This document shows positions 18,779 through 26,924 of a DNA stretch of 64,000 nt, in pieces. A program made the translations under genes and the position numbers. Positions within the stretch are counted from its first letter, which is position 1, and each line of letters opens with the position of its first letter. The stretch is taken from contig NZ_CP051627.1 of assembly GCF_023208015.1 (NCBI RefSeq), positions 3,233,501 through 3,297,500 of the forward strand, read 5' to 3'. The DNA is from Thermobifida alba. Lineage in GTDB: Bacteria > Actinomycetota > Actinomycetes > Streptosporangiales > Streptosporangiaceae. The notes under the pieces were generated by a model. The model was given only the letters and a program-made list of their open reading frames with translations, searched no databases and was not told where the DNA came from.

Positions 18779-19486
18779 TCAGGTCACGTAGGCGTGGAGC
18801 TTCCGGACGTTCAGCACGACGATCCGTTTCCGTCCTGTCGCGACGAGCTCCCTGCGGGTGAGCTCCCTGAGCGCACGGACCACCGACTCCCGGGAGGTAC
18901 CGGCGGCTCCGGCGAGTTCTGCCTGGGTGACGTTCACCTGCAGCACGTCGGCTCCCCAGTCCGATGCTGGTTCGCCGTACTGGAGGACGAGGTCGAGGAG
19001 GACCCGGGCGACACGGATCCCCGCCGTGTGCGCCCCGCTGGCGACACGTTGACCGTCGGAGTGCCGCAGCCGGGTGCTGATGGTGCGCATGACCGCGAAG
19101 CTCAGTTCGCTGTCGCTGTTGAGAAGGGTGAGGAACCGCTCGGCGGTGATGGCGATCCCAGCCACGTCCTGGATGGCGGTGACGGTCGCGGACCGCCTCC
19201 TGCCGTCGAGGCAGGACACCTCCCCGATCAACTCACCTGCTCCTCTGATCGCGAGAAGGCTGGTGTAACCGTTGGGTGCCTGCGCCGTGGTTTTGACCAA
19301 TCCCTTTTCCAGAAAGATGACGCTTTCAGCACGCTCACCCTCACGAATGAGGATTGTCCCCTTTGGCCATGTTTTCCGGAAACCGGATTTCCGAAGTGCC
19401 TCGATGTGCTTCTCACTGAAGGTCGTCCGCACTGCCGCAGCAGGGGTCTTCCGCAATGGTCTCCGCTGCTCCTGGGGGATACTCAC
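18779..19486 (-). CDS. Crp/Fnr-family transcriptional regulator
   Basis: About 235 aa. An N-terminal cyclic-nucleotide-binding-like beta-roll (KGTILIREGERAESVIFLEKGLVK, then GELIGEVSCLDGRRRSATVTA in the phosphate-cassette position) is joined by a long dimer helix to a winged HTH (VTQAELAGAAGTSRESVVRALRELTRRELV). No Fe-S cysteine cluster of the Fnr type is seen. GTG 19486 is chosen because GGAGAG lies 3-5 bases upstream; in-frame GTGs at 19501 and 19537 are alternatives. It heads the cyclase-STAND-band7-PP2C-kinase-vWA operon and is the obvious candidate controller. Whether it binds a nucleotide made by the cyclase-like protein is unknown. Confidence 0.9.
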   Translation of the reverse strand: MSIPQEQRRPLRKTPAAAVRTTFSEKHIEALRKSGFRKTWPKGTILIREGERAESVIFLEKGLVKTTAQAPNGYTSLLAIRGAGELIGEVSCLDGRRRSATVTAIQDVAGIAITAERFLTLLNSDSELSFAVMRTISTRLRHSDGQRVASGAHTAGIRVARVLLDLVLQYGEPASDWGADVLQVNVTQAELAGAAGTSRESVVRALRELTRRELVATGRKRIVVLNVRKLHAYVT

Positions 19487-19537
19487 AGCCTCTCCACTCA
19501 CCGCGACGCCCTCTCCCGCCACCACACGAAAGCACAC

Positions 19538-19820
19538 ATTCCAGATGCAACCGCGATGGAACGGACAGGGACCGGCCCTCCCTACTCACTCACCACCTTA
19601 GAAGACAGACCAGAAAATCGCGTGGAATCAGAAAAACAAGGCTCAGCAGTCACACCGCAACCAACACGCACAAAATGCGAAAAGAGCCGCGGATTTCTTC
19701 AGGATCTCCCCGTCCCCATGAACCCGTTCCCCCGGGCGTGGTCCCGAGGAGGAGCCGGGCCCCTCTCCCCACCATCAGGCCGTTCCCCGTGCGGGTAAGG
19801 CCCCGGCCCCGGGCCCCCGG
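19538..19820. other. Intergenic region, probable promoter of the seven-gene operon
   Basis: About 280 bases with no gene. The part 19610-19700 is markedly AT-rich compared with its surroundings. It must contain the promoter of the Crp-led operon on the minus strand. I found no convincing Crp palindrome (TGTGA-type) and no clear terminator for the L7/L12-like gene, which reads away from this side. Confidence 0.45.
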
Positions 19821-20168
19821 TCACTCCTGTGCGTTCCGCCGGACCAGGGCGACCGCCTCCCTCGCCCGGTACAGGTCCATACCGGTCGCCTCGCGGACCG
19901 CCTCGACAGCCTCGGCCTCCCGGCCCTCCCGCAGCAGGACGCGCACCCTGCCCAGGACGTGCGGCGGCAGCACCGGCTCCTGTCCGGTGGACTCCGCCGG
20001 AGGCGGCCAGTACCCGCCGACGCCGTCCGCCCCGGACAGGGAGTCCACGTCGTCCGCGTCGAACGCCCGTCCTCCCCGGTACTCCGCTCCCCAGCGCACG
20101 ACCGCCATCCCGACCGCCATCACCAGGACCGCCCCAAGCAACGCGACCAGCATCAGCAGCATGCTCAT
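19821..20168 (-). CDS. Membrane protein with L7/L12 C-terminal-like domain
   Basis: 115 aa. Residues 2-25 form one membrane helix (LLMLVALLGAVLVMAVGMAVV). After a low-complexity linker, residues 67-113 (VLGRVRVLLREGREAEAVEA, then VREATGMDLYRAREAVALV) resemble the alpha/beta C-terminal domain of ribosomal protein L7/L12, where a similar helix binds translation factors. Such membrane-tethered domains are widespread in actinobacteria without known function. The first of two near-adjacent ATGs (20168) is used. The gene stands alone, divergent from thioredoxin. Confidence 0.75.
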   Translation of the reverse strand: MSMLLMLVALLGAVLVMAVGMAVVRWGAEYRGGRAFDADDVDSLSGADGVGGYWPPPAESTGQEPVLPPHVLGRVRVLLREGREAEAVEAVREATGMDLYRAREAVALVRRNAQE

Positions 20169-20256
20169 GGTCCGACACTAAGCGCCGGGGCCCCGCCCTC
20201 CGCGGATTGGCCCCGGGGCGTCGGAACAAATCGACACGCGCACCGGTTGCCCCTGA

Positions 20257-20270
20257 TACCCCCAGGGGTA
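20257..20270. promoter_or_regulatory. CsoR/CstR-like operator upstream of thioredoxin
   Basis: TACCCCCAGGGGTA is a near-perfect palindrome 25 bases before the thioredoxin start. TACCC...GGGTA half-sites with a G/C tract are the form bound by CsoR-family copper or persulfide repressors (CsoR, RicR, CstR). No CsoR gene lies in the window, so the regulator is inferred. Confidence 0.5.
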
Positions 20271-20295
20271 CCAGAGGAAAGGAGCCGCACCAGCG

Positions 20296-20664
20296 ATGGC
20301 GACGATCGAACTGACCAAGGACAACTTCACCGAGACCGTGACCGGCTCGGACATGGTGCTGGTCGACTTCTGGGCCGGGTGGTGCGGTCCGTGCCGCATG
20401 TTCGCCCCGGTCTACGAGCGCGTCTCCCGACGTCACGAGGACATCGTCTTCGGCAAGGTCGACACCGAGTCCCAGCAGGAGCTCGCCGCCGCGTTCCGGA
20501 TCTCCTCCATCCCCACCCTCATGGTGATCCGGGAAGGCGTGGTCGTGTACACCCAGGCGGGCGCCCTGCCCGAGCAGGCGTTGGAGGCGCTCATCGCCGA
20601 CGCCCGCGCGCTGGACATGGACGAGGTGCGGCGCCGGATCGCGGAGCGCTCCCCGGCCGCCTGA
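20296..20664 (+). CDS. trxA: Thioredoxin
   Basis: 122 aa, cytoplasmic. The redox-active site is WAGWCGPCRM with Cys30 and Cys33, and the cis-proline segment is ISSIPTLMVIREG. About 12 residues beyond the usual thioredoxin length form a short charged C-terminal helix (MDEVRRRIAERS). AAAGGAG at 20278-20284 serves ATG 20296. The CsoR/CstR-like palindrome directly upstream suggests control by copper or reactive sulfur. No thioredoxin reductase gene is nearby, so this is probably an accessory thioredoxin. Confidence 0.96.
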   Translation: MATIELTKDNFTETVTGSDMVLVDFWAGWCGPCRMFAPVYERVSRRHEDIVFGKVDTESQQELAAAFRISSIPTLMVIREGVVVYTQAGALPEQALEALIADARALDMDEVRRRIAERSPAA

Positions 20665-20686
20665 CCCCGACCGCAGCGGCCTGACG

Positions 20687-20713
20687 AGGCCCGCCCGGAG
20701 CCCGGGCGGGCCT
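20687..20713 (+). terminator. Intrinsic terminator after thioredoxin
   Basis: AGGCCCGCCCGG (20687-20698) and CCGGGCGGGCCT (20702-20713) form a perfect 12-bp stem with a 3-base loop, 22 bases after the thioredoxin stop. There is no T-run. Confidence 0.85.
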
Positions 20714-20801
20714 CGCGCCGTCTCGTCCCCGGCCGCCGCATGGTGTCCTCCCGGCGGGATAGCTGACCCGGTGTCGTACCCGTTCCACGGAGGAGGAGAC
20801 C

Positions 20802-21842
20802 ATGCGCGCCGTGCAGTACCTGGAGATCGGCCAGCCGCCCCGGGTCGTCGACGTCGACGTGCCCGAGCCCGGCCCCGGACAGATCCTGCTGCGGGTCACC
20901 GCGGCGGGGGTCTGTCACTCCGACCTGACGGTGATGGGGTGGGATGCGGCGGACTTCCCGTACCAGCTCCCGCTCACCCTGGGCCACGAGGGCGCCGGGG
21001 TGGTCGAGGCCGTGGGGGAGGACGTGCACGCCGTCTCGGCGGGCGACTCCGTCATCGTCTACGGACCGTGGGGCTGCGGCACCTGCCACGCCTGTGCGCT
21101 GGGCCGGGAGAACTACTGTCCGCGCGCCGCGGGGTTGGGCATCGTGCCCCCGGGCCTGGGCCGCCCCGGCGCACTGGCGGAGTACCTGCTGGTGGACTCC
21201 GAACGGCACGTGGTGCCGATCGGGGACCTCGACCCGGTGAAGACCGTGCCGCTGACCGACGCCGGCCTCACCCCCTACCACGCGATCAAGCGCTCCCTGG
21301 CCAAGCTCCGCCCGGGAAGCGTCGCGGTGGTCATCGGCGCGGGCGGCCTGGGACACGTCGGCATCCAGCTGCTGCGCGCGATGTCCGCCGCCACCGTGGT
21401 GGCCCTGGACATCCGCGAGGAGAGCCGGGAGCTGGCACTGCGCAGCGGCGCGCACCACGCGCTGCCCTCCGACGCGGGGGCCGTGGACACGGTGCGCGAC
21501 CTCACCGGCGGCGCGGGCGCCCAGGCGGTGTTCGACTTCGTGGGCGCACAGGCCACCCTGGACCTCGCCGCGCAGATGGCGGGCATGGACTCCGACATCG
21601 ACGTGGTCGGCATCGGCGGGGGGACGCTGCCGGTGACGTTCGACTCGCCGCCGTACGCCACCCGCGTGAGCACCAGCTACTGGGGGACCCGCCCCGAGCT
21701 GATCGAACTGGTGGAGCTCGCCCGGCAGGGCGTGCTCGACGTCCACGTGGAGCGCTACGGCCTGGAGGAGGGGCCGCAGGTGTACGAGCACATGGAGGCC
21801 GGAAAGATCCAGGGCCGCGCGGTGGTGGTGCCGCAGGGCTGA
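20802..21842 (+). CDS. Zinc-dependent NAD(P)-linked alcohol dehydrogenase (MDR family)
   Basis: 346 aa. It interconverts alcohols with aldehydes or ketones. The catalytic zinc ligands are Cys38 and His62-Glu63 (GHEGAGVVEAVG), and the structural zinc site is Cys92, Cys95, Cys98 and Cys106. The Rossmann fold is marked by VIGAGGLGHVGIQLLRAM, and VVALDIREE at the end of the second strand favours NAD over NADP. GGAGGAG at 20791-20797 precedes ATG 20802. It appears monocistronic, as a terminator precedes it. The substrate is not determined from sequence. Confidence 0.92.
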   Translation: MRAVQYLEIGQPPRVVDVDVPEPGPGQILLRVTAAGVCHSDLTVMGWDAADFPYQLPLTLGHEGAGVVEAVGEDVHAVSAGDSVIVYGPWGCGTCHACALGRENYCPRAAGLGIVPPGLGRPGALAEYLLVDSERHVVPIGDLDPVKTVPLTDAGLTPYHAIKRSLAKLRPGSVAVVIGAGGLGHVGIQLLRAMSAATVVALDIREESRELALRSGAHHALPSDAGAVDTVRDLTGGAGAQAVFDFVGAQATLDLAAQMAGMDSDIDVVGIGGGTLPVTFDSPPYATRVSTSYWGTRPELIELVELARQGVLDVHVERYGLEEGPQVYEHMEAGKIQGRAVVVPQG

Positions 21843-22443
21843 CCTGGGTTCGGACGTCCGGTCCCGGGTCGGGCGCGGGTCAACGTCCCGGGCCCGGCCC
21901 GCGGCCTCCGCACCCGGTTCCGAGAGCCCCGCCGTCGAGTCCGGCGGCAAAACCCGCCGAGCCCTGACGGCCTCTCCGCCGCACGTGTCCCTTTTCCGCA
22001 ACCGCTCCCGGGCTTCCGGAACGTGAAAACGGACACGGCACGGCCGAAGCCGCTTCCGTCCGCACCTCTCGAATTCTTGACGTGGCCGGAATCGGCCACG
22101 GTCCGCGGAGGGATCCGCTTCTCCCCGCCTGCGGGACGCAGCGTCCCGGCGGCCTTTTCTCCGTGCGCAGCACGCGTGGCCGATTCACGCCATCCCCGCA
22201 ATCCCACCAGGTCAGCCGGACCGAAAGAGCGGATTCCACCGGCCCCCTTTTTTCGGCGCCGCGCAGACTTCGCGGTGAAAAAGACCGGGCGTTCGCACGT
22301 GCATCCCGTGGCGGCTTCCCGGATTTCCGGGTCTGCCGCAGGAATCCCGGTCACCGACAGGTGGTTACAATCCCACCGGCCCCACACTCAGGGCGCGGTC
22401 TTTCCGTCCTGGGACGATCTTCCCCCGAACAGAGAGGATCAGC
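21843..22443. other. 600-base region without a supported gene
   Basis: Several open frames cross this stretch but none has a ribosome site or recognisable protein. It contains a hairpin CGTGGCCG/CGGCCACG around 22080-22099 and several GC-rich inverted repeats. TACAAT near 22366 could be the -10 element of the 22444 gene, and GAGAGG at 22431-22436 is its ribosome site. Confidence 0.4.
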
Positions 22444-22776
22444 ATGTCCGACGAGGCCGGCGGAAATCCCATCGAGGGATACGAGGGCGCCGAGTTGGCC
22501 GGAGCCCTGGCCGAGTCCATGGCGGGACTGGCCGACATGTTCGATTTGATCATGGAGGACGCGGAAACCGTCGTCCACAGGGACGAGATCTCGTCCGCGC
22601 TGCGGGTGTACCGGGAGGAGTACGGTCCGGCCCTCGTCGAGGTGCAGGAACACGGTCTGCAGCTCGCGGAGAACATCCAGGCGGGCGCCTCCGAAATCGC
22701 CCTGAACGACCACGAGTCCGCCGAGGACTACAACACCCCCTGGGACCTGGGAATGGATCTGAGGATCAACTTCTGA
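22444..22776 (+). CDS. Small acidic helical protein of unknown function (WXG100-like size)
   Basis: 110 aa, acidic, predicted almost wholly helical, with no signal peptide. The size, the Gly/Ala-rich N-terminus and its place before a longer helical protein resemble WXG100-type small partners of ESX/type VII secreted proteins, but the WxG motif itself is absent (the only Trp is in NTPWDLGMD near the C-terminus). GAGAGG lies upstream of ATG 22444. It is followed after 46 bases by the next gene in the same direction and is likely co-transcribed. I do not recognise the family. Confidence 0.7.
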   Translation: MSDEAGGNPIEGYEGAELAGALAESMAGLADMFDLIMEDAETVVHRDEISSALRVYREEYGPALVEVQEHGLQLAENIQAGASEIALNDHESAEDYNTPWDLGMDLRINF

Positions 22777-22822
22777 CCCCCGCCCCCTTTCTCCTCCCGA
22801 GCACTTCCGACAGCAGAGCGCG

Positions 22823-23581
22823 ATGGCCTACTTCGACATCACTTTCCTGCCCCGCACCACAACCGCGAATCCCGAGACGATCAGAGCCCGGTCGGAGGAC
22901 CTGAACATCCTCCAGGCCCGACTCCTGGGCAGAGCGGACGACCTCGACGCCGAGTTCAACAACACGGCGACCCAGTTCACCGATCTCATGGCCTGGAATA
23001 TCCGGGACCAGTCCGCCGAGGAACTCCAACTGTGGCGGGACGCCGGAACGGCGATCGTCTACGCGTCCTCCATGATCGAACTGTGGGCGCAGCACGTGGA
23101 GGACTTCAAAAAAGAACGCTCATCCCAACTGTCCGAATGGTGGGAGTTCCTGAGAACGAAACGGTCCGAGATCCCCGACAAGTACCAGGGCCAGACCATC
23201 ACCGCCACCTACCCCGCACGGGAGGGCCTCGGCTGGTTCGGGGACGAGAACAAGTGCCGTTCCGTCTACGACGAAGTCGTGGCGAAGCTGGCGGATCTGG
23301 AGGAGCGCGAACGCGCCAACTACCGGGCCTTCGAGAACAACGCCGAGGACGTCGCCGAACGGCTGCGGCAGGGGCCGACCAAGGAGAACGTCCAGACGCT
23401 CATCGACGCGGGGATCAACTCCTGGGCCTTCTACAACCTCGACCCCAACCAGTACACGATGCTGATCGACGGTCAGGAACTGACCGCGGAGAACGCCGAG
23501 GAGTGGGCCGAGGAGCTGGGAGCCTACTGGTCCGGGGAAAACCCGTCGACAACCGCTACCACGAGCTCATGCTCATGCTGA
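22823..23581 (+). CDS. Helical protein, N-terminal half of a probable larger exported protein (frameshifted)
   Basis: 252 aa in the current frame. It is helical, Glu/Asp-rich and Trp-rich (LMAWNIRDQSAEEL, LSEWWEFLRTKRSE), reminiscent of LXG/WXG-type N-termini. The frame ends in a nonsensical Ser/Thr/Cys tail after WSGENP, whereas a -1 shift at 23539-23545 restores a sensible junction ENP-VDNRYHELM into the next frame. This suggests that the natural product is about 850 aa and includes the following CDS. Alternatively these are two coupled genes, since an ATG at 23569 overlaps this stop. No signal peptide is seen. Function unknown. Confidence 0.7.
   Translation: MAYFDITFLPRTTTANPETIRARSEDLNILQARLLGRADDLDAEFNNTATQFTDLMAWNIRDQSAEELQLWRDAGTAIVYASSMIELWAQHVEDFKKERSSQLSEWWEFLRTKRSEIPDKYQGQTITATYPAREGLGWFGDENKCRSVYDEVVAKLADLEERERANYRAFENNAEDVAERLRQGPTKENVQTLIDAGINSWAFYNLDPNQYTMLIDGQELTAENAEEWAEELGAYWSGENPSTTATTSSCSC
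23539..23545 (+). other. Possible -1 frameshift site (A AAC CCG) or single-C deletion
   Basis: The zero-frame codons are AAC CCG preceded by A, giving the X-XXY-YYZ pattern of slippery heptamers. Slipping back one base joins ...WSGENP to VDNRYHELM. A lost C in the CCC run would give the same peptide, so error or mutation cannot be separated from programmed recoding. Confidence 0.5.
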
Positions 23582-25371
23582 GCATGATCAACTCCAACGC
23601 GATGCAGGCCCAGCAGGGGGAGACGGCCTACCGCCCCGAGGAGATGGACTTCCTGCGGGCCTTCTACAACCGGCTCGAAGAGGAGAACCCGAACGGTGAC
23701 GGCGTGCTCGGCTTCCCCGCCGCGATGGAGGACCACCTGGGCGACGAGGAGCGCGAGCACGCGCTCGGCGTGCTCGGGGACGGCCTCCTCGCCCTGTCCG
23801 ACCACAGCCTCGGCGGCGGCTACGGCGATCTGCCGGAAAGCGTGCGCAGGGCGGCCGAGGGTCCGGCGCTCCAGCCTCCGGACTCCATCGAGCTCTACCG
23901 GATCGACGAATGGTCCGAGGATGCGGGCGCGCTGGCGGACCTCCTCCGCCACGCCCATTCCGACCTGCGGGGCGGCGAGGGGTTCTCCAGCACCCTCATA
24001 CTCTCCATGGGGCTCTACGCGGGCGGTTCGGAGGGAAACTTCGACGCCTGGCTGAGCCAGGAGGACGTGGGGGTCCTCCTGGAGACCGCGACCCGGAACA
24101 GGGACGCGAACCACGCCATTCTCACCGGCGACTTCGTCCACCCCAACCTCAGGGGCGAAGACGGGGAGTTCCTGCCGCAGCTGACGTACGAATCCGCCGA
24201 GGACATGCTCGACCACGCGCTGGCATCGCTGTTCACCGCGGACTGGGACGACGGCGGCGCATCGGTCCGCAGCCTGACCGACTGGATCGCCGAGGACGCC
24301 GCCGCTCCCGAGGACCGTGTGCCGGTGGACGAGAACTCGGAGATCCGGCCGGAACTCCCGCCCGAGCAGCAGCGGTCCGCCGAAGCCCTCGCCGCGCTGG
24401 TGGAGCGCATGGAGGACGAGGAGTTCAGGAACGCCGTGTTCTCCAGCGGCCACGAGGTCACCGGAGACGACGACGTCACGTGGCGCGACGTCGCCGCCGG
24501 CCACCTCAACCCGGAACTCGCCGACTCCTGGTCCGACATCTTCATCTCCTACATGGACGTCTTCGCCAGCACGGAAGGACTCGATGCGGTCAACGAGGAA
24601 CAGCGCAAAGAGAAGTACGACACACGCTGGGACGACGAGCAGAACCGCGTGTACCTGAGCCCGGACGGCCGACGGTACTTCACCGAGCTCATCATGGGCG
24701 ACCCCGACGCCGCGCAGAAGACCTACAACGAGGTCGTCTACTACGGGGCGGAGAGCATGGGGAACTTCGCCCTGGGCGACGGGGAGCGCGACCACAGCGG
24801 CGCCGACTCCTACGGCTCTCTGCTCGGGCTCGTCGACGTGGCCCTGGAGCAGGAGAGCGAGCGCCGGGCGGCCGACAACACCGCGGCCGTCAACCACGCG
24901 AACAAGGTGCGCGGCGCGGTTGTGGACACCATCGCCGGATTCGCCGCGGACCGGAACGTGTCGGCGGTCACCATCGAAGTGGCGAAGTTCCTGGCCAAGG
25001 AAGCTCTCACGATCTCGGACAACTCCTCCGCCGGTAGGACCGCCGACGCCGCGGGCAACTGGATGGCGGTGGAGGACATGCAGCACCTCTGCATCAGTGC
25101 CCTGGCGGCCAACGACCCCGCGGTCATGGACGCCCTGGAGGAACTCCACCCGGGTGCCGTCATCGGCGAGGGGGAGGACCGCTACATCCCCCTCGACCCC
25201 GAGGAGTGGGAGATCAACGGGGAGAGCCGGAGCGCCGCACGGGCCAACATGTACGACTACATCGACGAACTGCCGTGGGTCGACGGTCAGGGGACCACCA
25301 AGAGCGCGGTCGACAACTTCCTGACCACCCTGGAGACCGCTTGGGGCAGGTGGGAGACGGTGGCTTCGTGA
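23569..25371 (+). CDS. Large acidic helical protein, C-terminal part of the preceding gene or a coupled gene
   Basis: 600 aa if started at ATG 23569. It is strongly acidic and helical. Segments such as GVLGDGLLALSDHSLGGGYG and GSLLGLVDVALEQESERRA are of the kind annotated as TPR-repeat-region proteins in related actinobacteria, a memory-based association that I cannot verify. No ribosome site precedes 23569, which supports either translational coupling or frameshift read-through from 22823. The C-terminus is followed at once by a lipoprotein gene (TGATG overlap), so the set probably works together, possibly at the cell surface. No catalytic motif is visible. Confidence 0.75.
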   Translation: MLMLSMINSNAMQAQQGETAYRPEEMDFLRAFYNRLEEENPNGDGVLGFPAAMEDHLGDEEREHALGVLGDGLLALSDHSLGGGYGDLPESVRRAAEGPALQPPDSIELYRIDEWSEDAGALADLLRHAHSDLRGGEGFSSTLILSMGLYAGGSEGNFDAWLSQEDVGVLLETATRNRDANHAILTGDFVHPNLRGEDGEFLPQLTYESAEDMLDHALASLFTADWDDGGASVRSLTDWIAEDAAAPEDRVPVDENSEIRPELPPEQQRSAEALAALVERMEDEEFRNAVFSSGHEVTGDDDVTWRDVAAGHLNPELADSWSDIFISYMDVFASTEGLDAVNEEQRKEKYDTRWDDEQNRVYLSPDGRRYFTELIMGDPDAAQKTYNEVVYYGAESMGNFALGDGERDHSGADSYGSLLGLVDVALEQESERRAADNTAAVNHANKVRGAVVDTIAGFAADRNVSAVTIEVAKFLAKEALTISDNSSAGRTADAAGNWMAVEDMQHLCISALAANDPAVMDALEELHPGAVIGEGEDRYIPLDPEEWEINGESRSAARANMYDYIDELPWVDGQGTTKSAVDNFLTTLETAWGRWETVAS

Positions 25372-26633
25372 TGCGGGCGAGGAGACGGGTCCGGTTGGCG
25401 GCGGCGGTGGGCGCGGTGGTGCTGTCGGCGGCCGGCTGCGGTGTCTTCTCCGGACACCGGCACACCACGAACGACGATCCCCGCGAGCTCTCCCTGCCGC
25501 AGCGGATCGAGCAGGTCGTCTGGGACTGGGAAGCGCCGGAAGGGGTCCGGCTCGTCGCCACGGTCGCGGTGCCCGTCGGCGTGGTCGTGGTGCTGGACGA
25601 CGGCTTTGTCGCGCTGGCGGGCGACACCGGCGAGGAGGTGTGGCAGTACCGCGTCGGGGAGGACGCCCGTGCGGCCTACGCCTCACGCCGGGGCGACTAC
25701 CTGGCCATGGAGGTCGAGGACCCCGAGGACGGCGCGCTGCTGGTCGAACTCGCCCCGTCCACGGGGGAGGTGGTGAAGCAGGTCGCGATCGAGGAGACCG
25801 ACGACGAGCGCGGGATCAACGGGGCGTTCGGGCGGAACGTGTCCGACGGTGTGCTGATCCTCCGTGACCCCTTCGACGCTCCCGCGCTGGAGGGGCGCTC
25901 GTTGGAGACCGACGAAGCCCTGTGGGTGCGGGAGGATCCCCCCGAGTGCACCGCGGTGGACGGTCCCAACACCGACACCGTCGCGAGTGTCGTCCTCGGC
26001 GAAGTGGTCCTGGAGGGGTTCTCCTGCACCGGGGGTGACGACGAGGACGGCGCCGGTCTGCTCGGCCGCGACCTGTTCACGGGAGAGGAGCTGTGGCGCT
26101 TCGAGGAGGTCCTCGGCCCCTCCGTCCCCGGTCTGGGGGTGCTCCACCGCCGTTACGACCCCCTCACCGACCGGCATCTGGCCATGCGGACCCTGAACGG
26201 CCTCACCCGGGTGTTCGACGTGGTCGACGGTGAACTCCTCGGCGAGTGGGAGGAGCAGGTGATCGGGGTTCTGGAGGACGGGTCGGTCGCACTCCACTCC
26301 GCAGAGCACAACCAGTACCGCAGGGAGGACTCCTCCGGGGAGCTCCTGGCCGCGCTGTCCGTCCCCCGGGGGGTCAACCGGTCGGTGTACCCGGTGCTCG
26401 TCGACGACGGCGTGGTCAGCCACGGATACAGCACCCTGGAACCGGGGGTGCGGGTGTGGTTCCAATCCTGGGAGTGGGAGAACGACGGCGAACCCGTGGT
26501 GATCGACGTGGCCGACGAACGGCTGAGCGATCCCGAAGCCGCCGTCTCCGCCACCGCCATCCCCGGCGCCGTGCTGCTCCACTACTCCGAGGACGGCCCC
26601 GAAGCGAAAGAGGTCCTCTTCGGACTCGCCTGA
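25371..26633 (+). CDS. Lipoprotein with PQQ-like beta-propeller
   Basis: 420 aa. The N-terminus MRARRRVRLAAAVGAVVLSA leads into AGC, a weak lipobox with Cys23 as the modified residue. The remainder is rich in beta strands with repeated Trp/Gly turns of the PQQ-repeat type (FVALAGDTGEEVWQYRVG, LLGRDLFTGEELWRFEE). Such propellers usually mediate protein or ligand contacts at the cell surface and do not bind PQQ. ATG 25371 shares a base with the upstream stop (TGATG); GTG 25368 is an alternative. It completes the three- or four-frame cluster beginning at 22444. Confidence 0.85.
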   Translation: MRARRRVRLAAAVGAVVLSAAGCGVFSGHRHTTNDDPRELSLPQRIEQVVWDWEAPEGVRLVATVAVPVGVVVVLDDGFVALAGDTGEEVWQYRVGEDARAAYASRRGDYLAMEVEDPEDGALLVELAPSTGEVVKQVAIEETDDERGINGAFGRNVSDGVLILRDPFDAPALEGRSLETDEALWVREDPPECTAVDGPNTDTVASVVLGEVVLEGFSCTGGDDEDGAGLLGRDLFTGEELWRFEEVLGPSVPGLGVLHRRYDPLTDRHLAMRTLNGLTRVFDVVDGELLGEWEEQVIGVLEDGSVALHSAEHNQYRREDSSGELLAALSVPRGVNRSVYPVLVDDGVVSHGYSTLEPGVRVWFQSWEWENDGEPVVIDVADERLSDPEAAVSATAIPGAVLLHYSEDGPEAKEVLFGLA

Positions 26634-26647
26634 GGCAGCAGCCCACC

Positions 26648-26705
26648 GTGATCTTGTCCCCAGGGTCACCGAAAGCCGCCGAAATGGCCCTGGGGACAAG
26701 ATCAC
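26648..26705. terminator. Long perfect inverted repeat after the lipoprotein gene
   Basis: GTGATCTTGTCCCCAGGG (26648-26665) and its exact complement (26688-26705) form an 18-bp stem with a 22-base loop, 14 bases beyond the stop. It lies 27 bases outside attL, so it also insulates the integrated element from upstream transcription. Confidence 0.7.
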
Positions 26706-26732
26706 CGAACGCGCGAAGGGCCTCTCCCGAGA

Positions 26733-26799
26733 CTGGGAGAGGCCCTTCGACCTGGGAGCCGCCTGTGGGAATCGAACCCACGACCTACGCATTACGAGT
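26733..26799. repeat. attL, 67-bp direct repeat (tRNA-Thr 3' remnant)
   Basis: Identical to 35930-35996. Bases 26757-26799 are the 3' part of the tRNA-Thr from the anticodon loop onward. The 5' half is missing here, so this copy is not a functional tRNA. The tail of the repeat (26733-26747) is the right arm of the tRNA terminator hairpin. Confidence 0.93.
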
Positions 26800-26905
26800 C
26801 TGGCGAGAAAAGTCCAGGGATGTCCGGAGACGGTGTCTGACCTGGGTGGACGCCTTTCAGGGAGGGCGATGATTTCGGAGCTGTCCAGCCCTGTTCGGAG
26901 CCGTT

Positions 26906-26924
26906 GTTAGCAGCCGTGTTAGCA
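26906..26924. repeat. Paired GTTAGCA repeats near attL (putative integrase arm sites)
   Basis: GTTAGCA occurs at 26906-26912 and 26918-26924, 12 bases apart in the same orientation. The same pair with the same 12-base period occurs inside attR, as expected for arm-type binding sites of the integrase. Confidence 0.6.

Noticed and set aside
26757-26799. Apparent second tRNA-Thr
   Set aside because: Only the 3' half from the anticodon loop is present. It is the attL remnant of integration.
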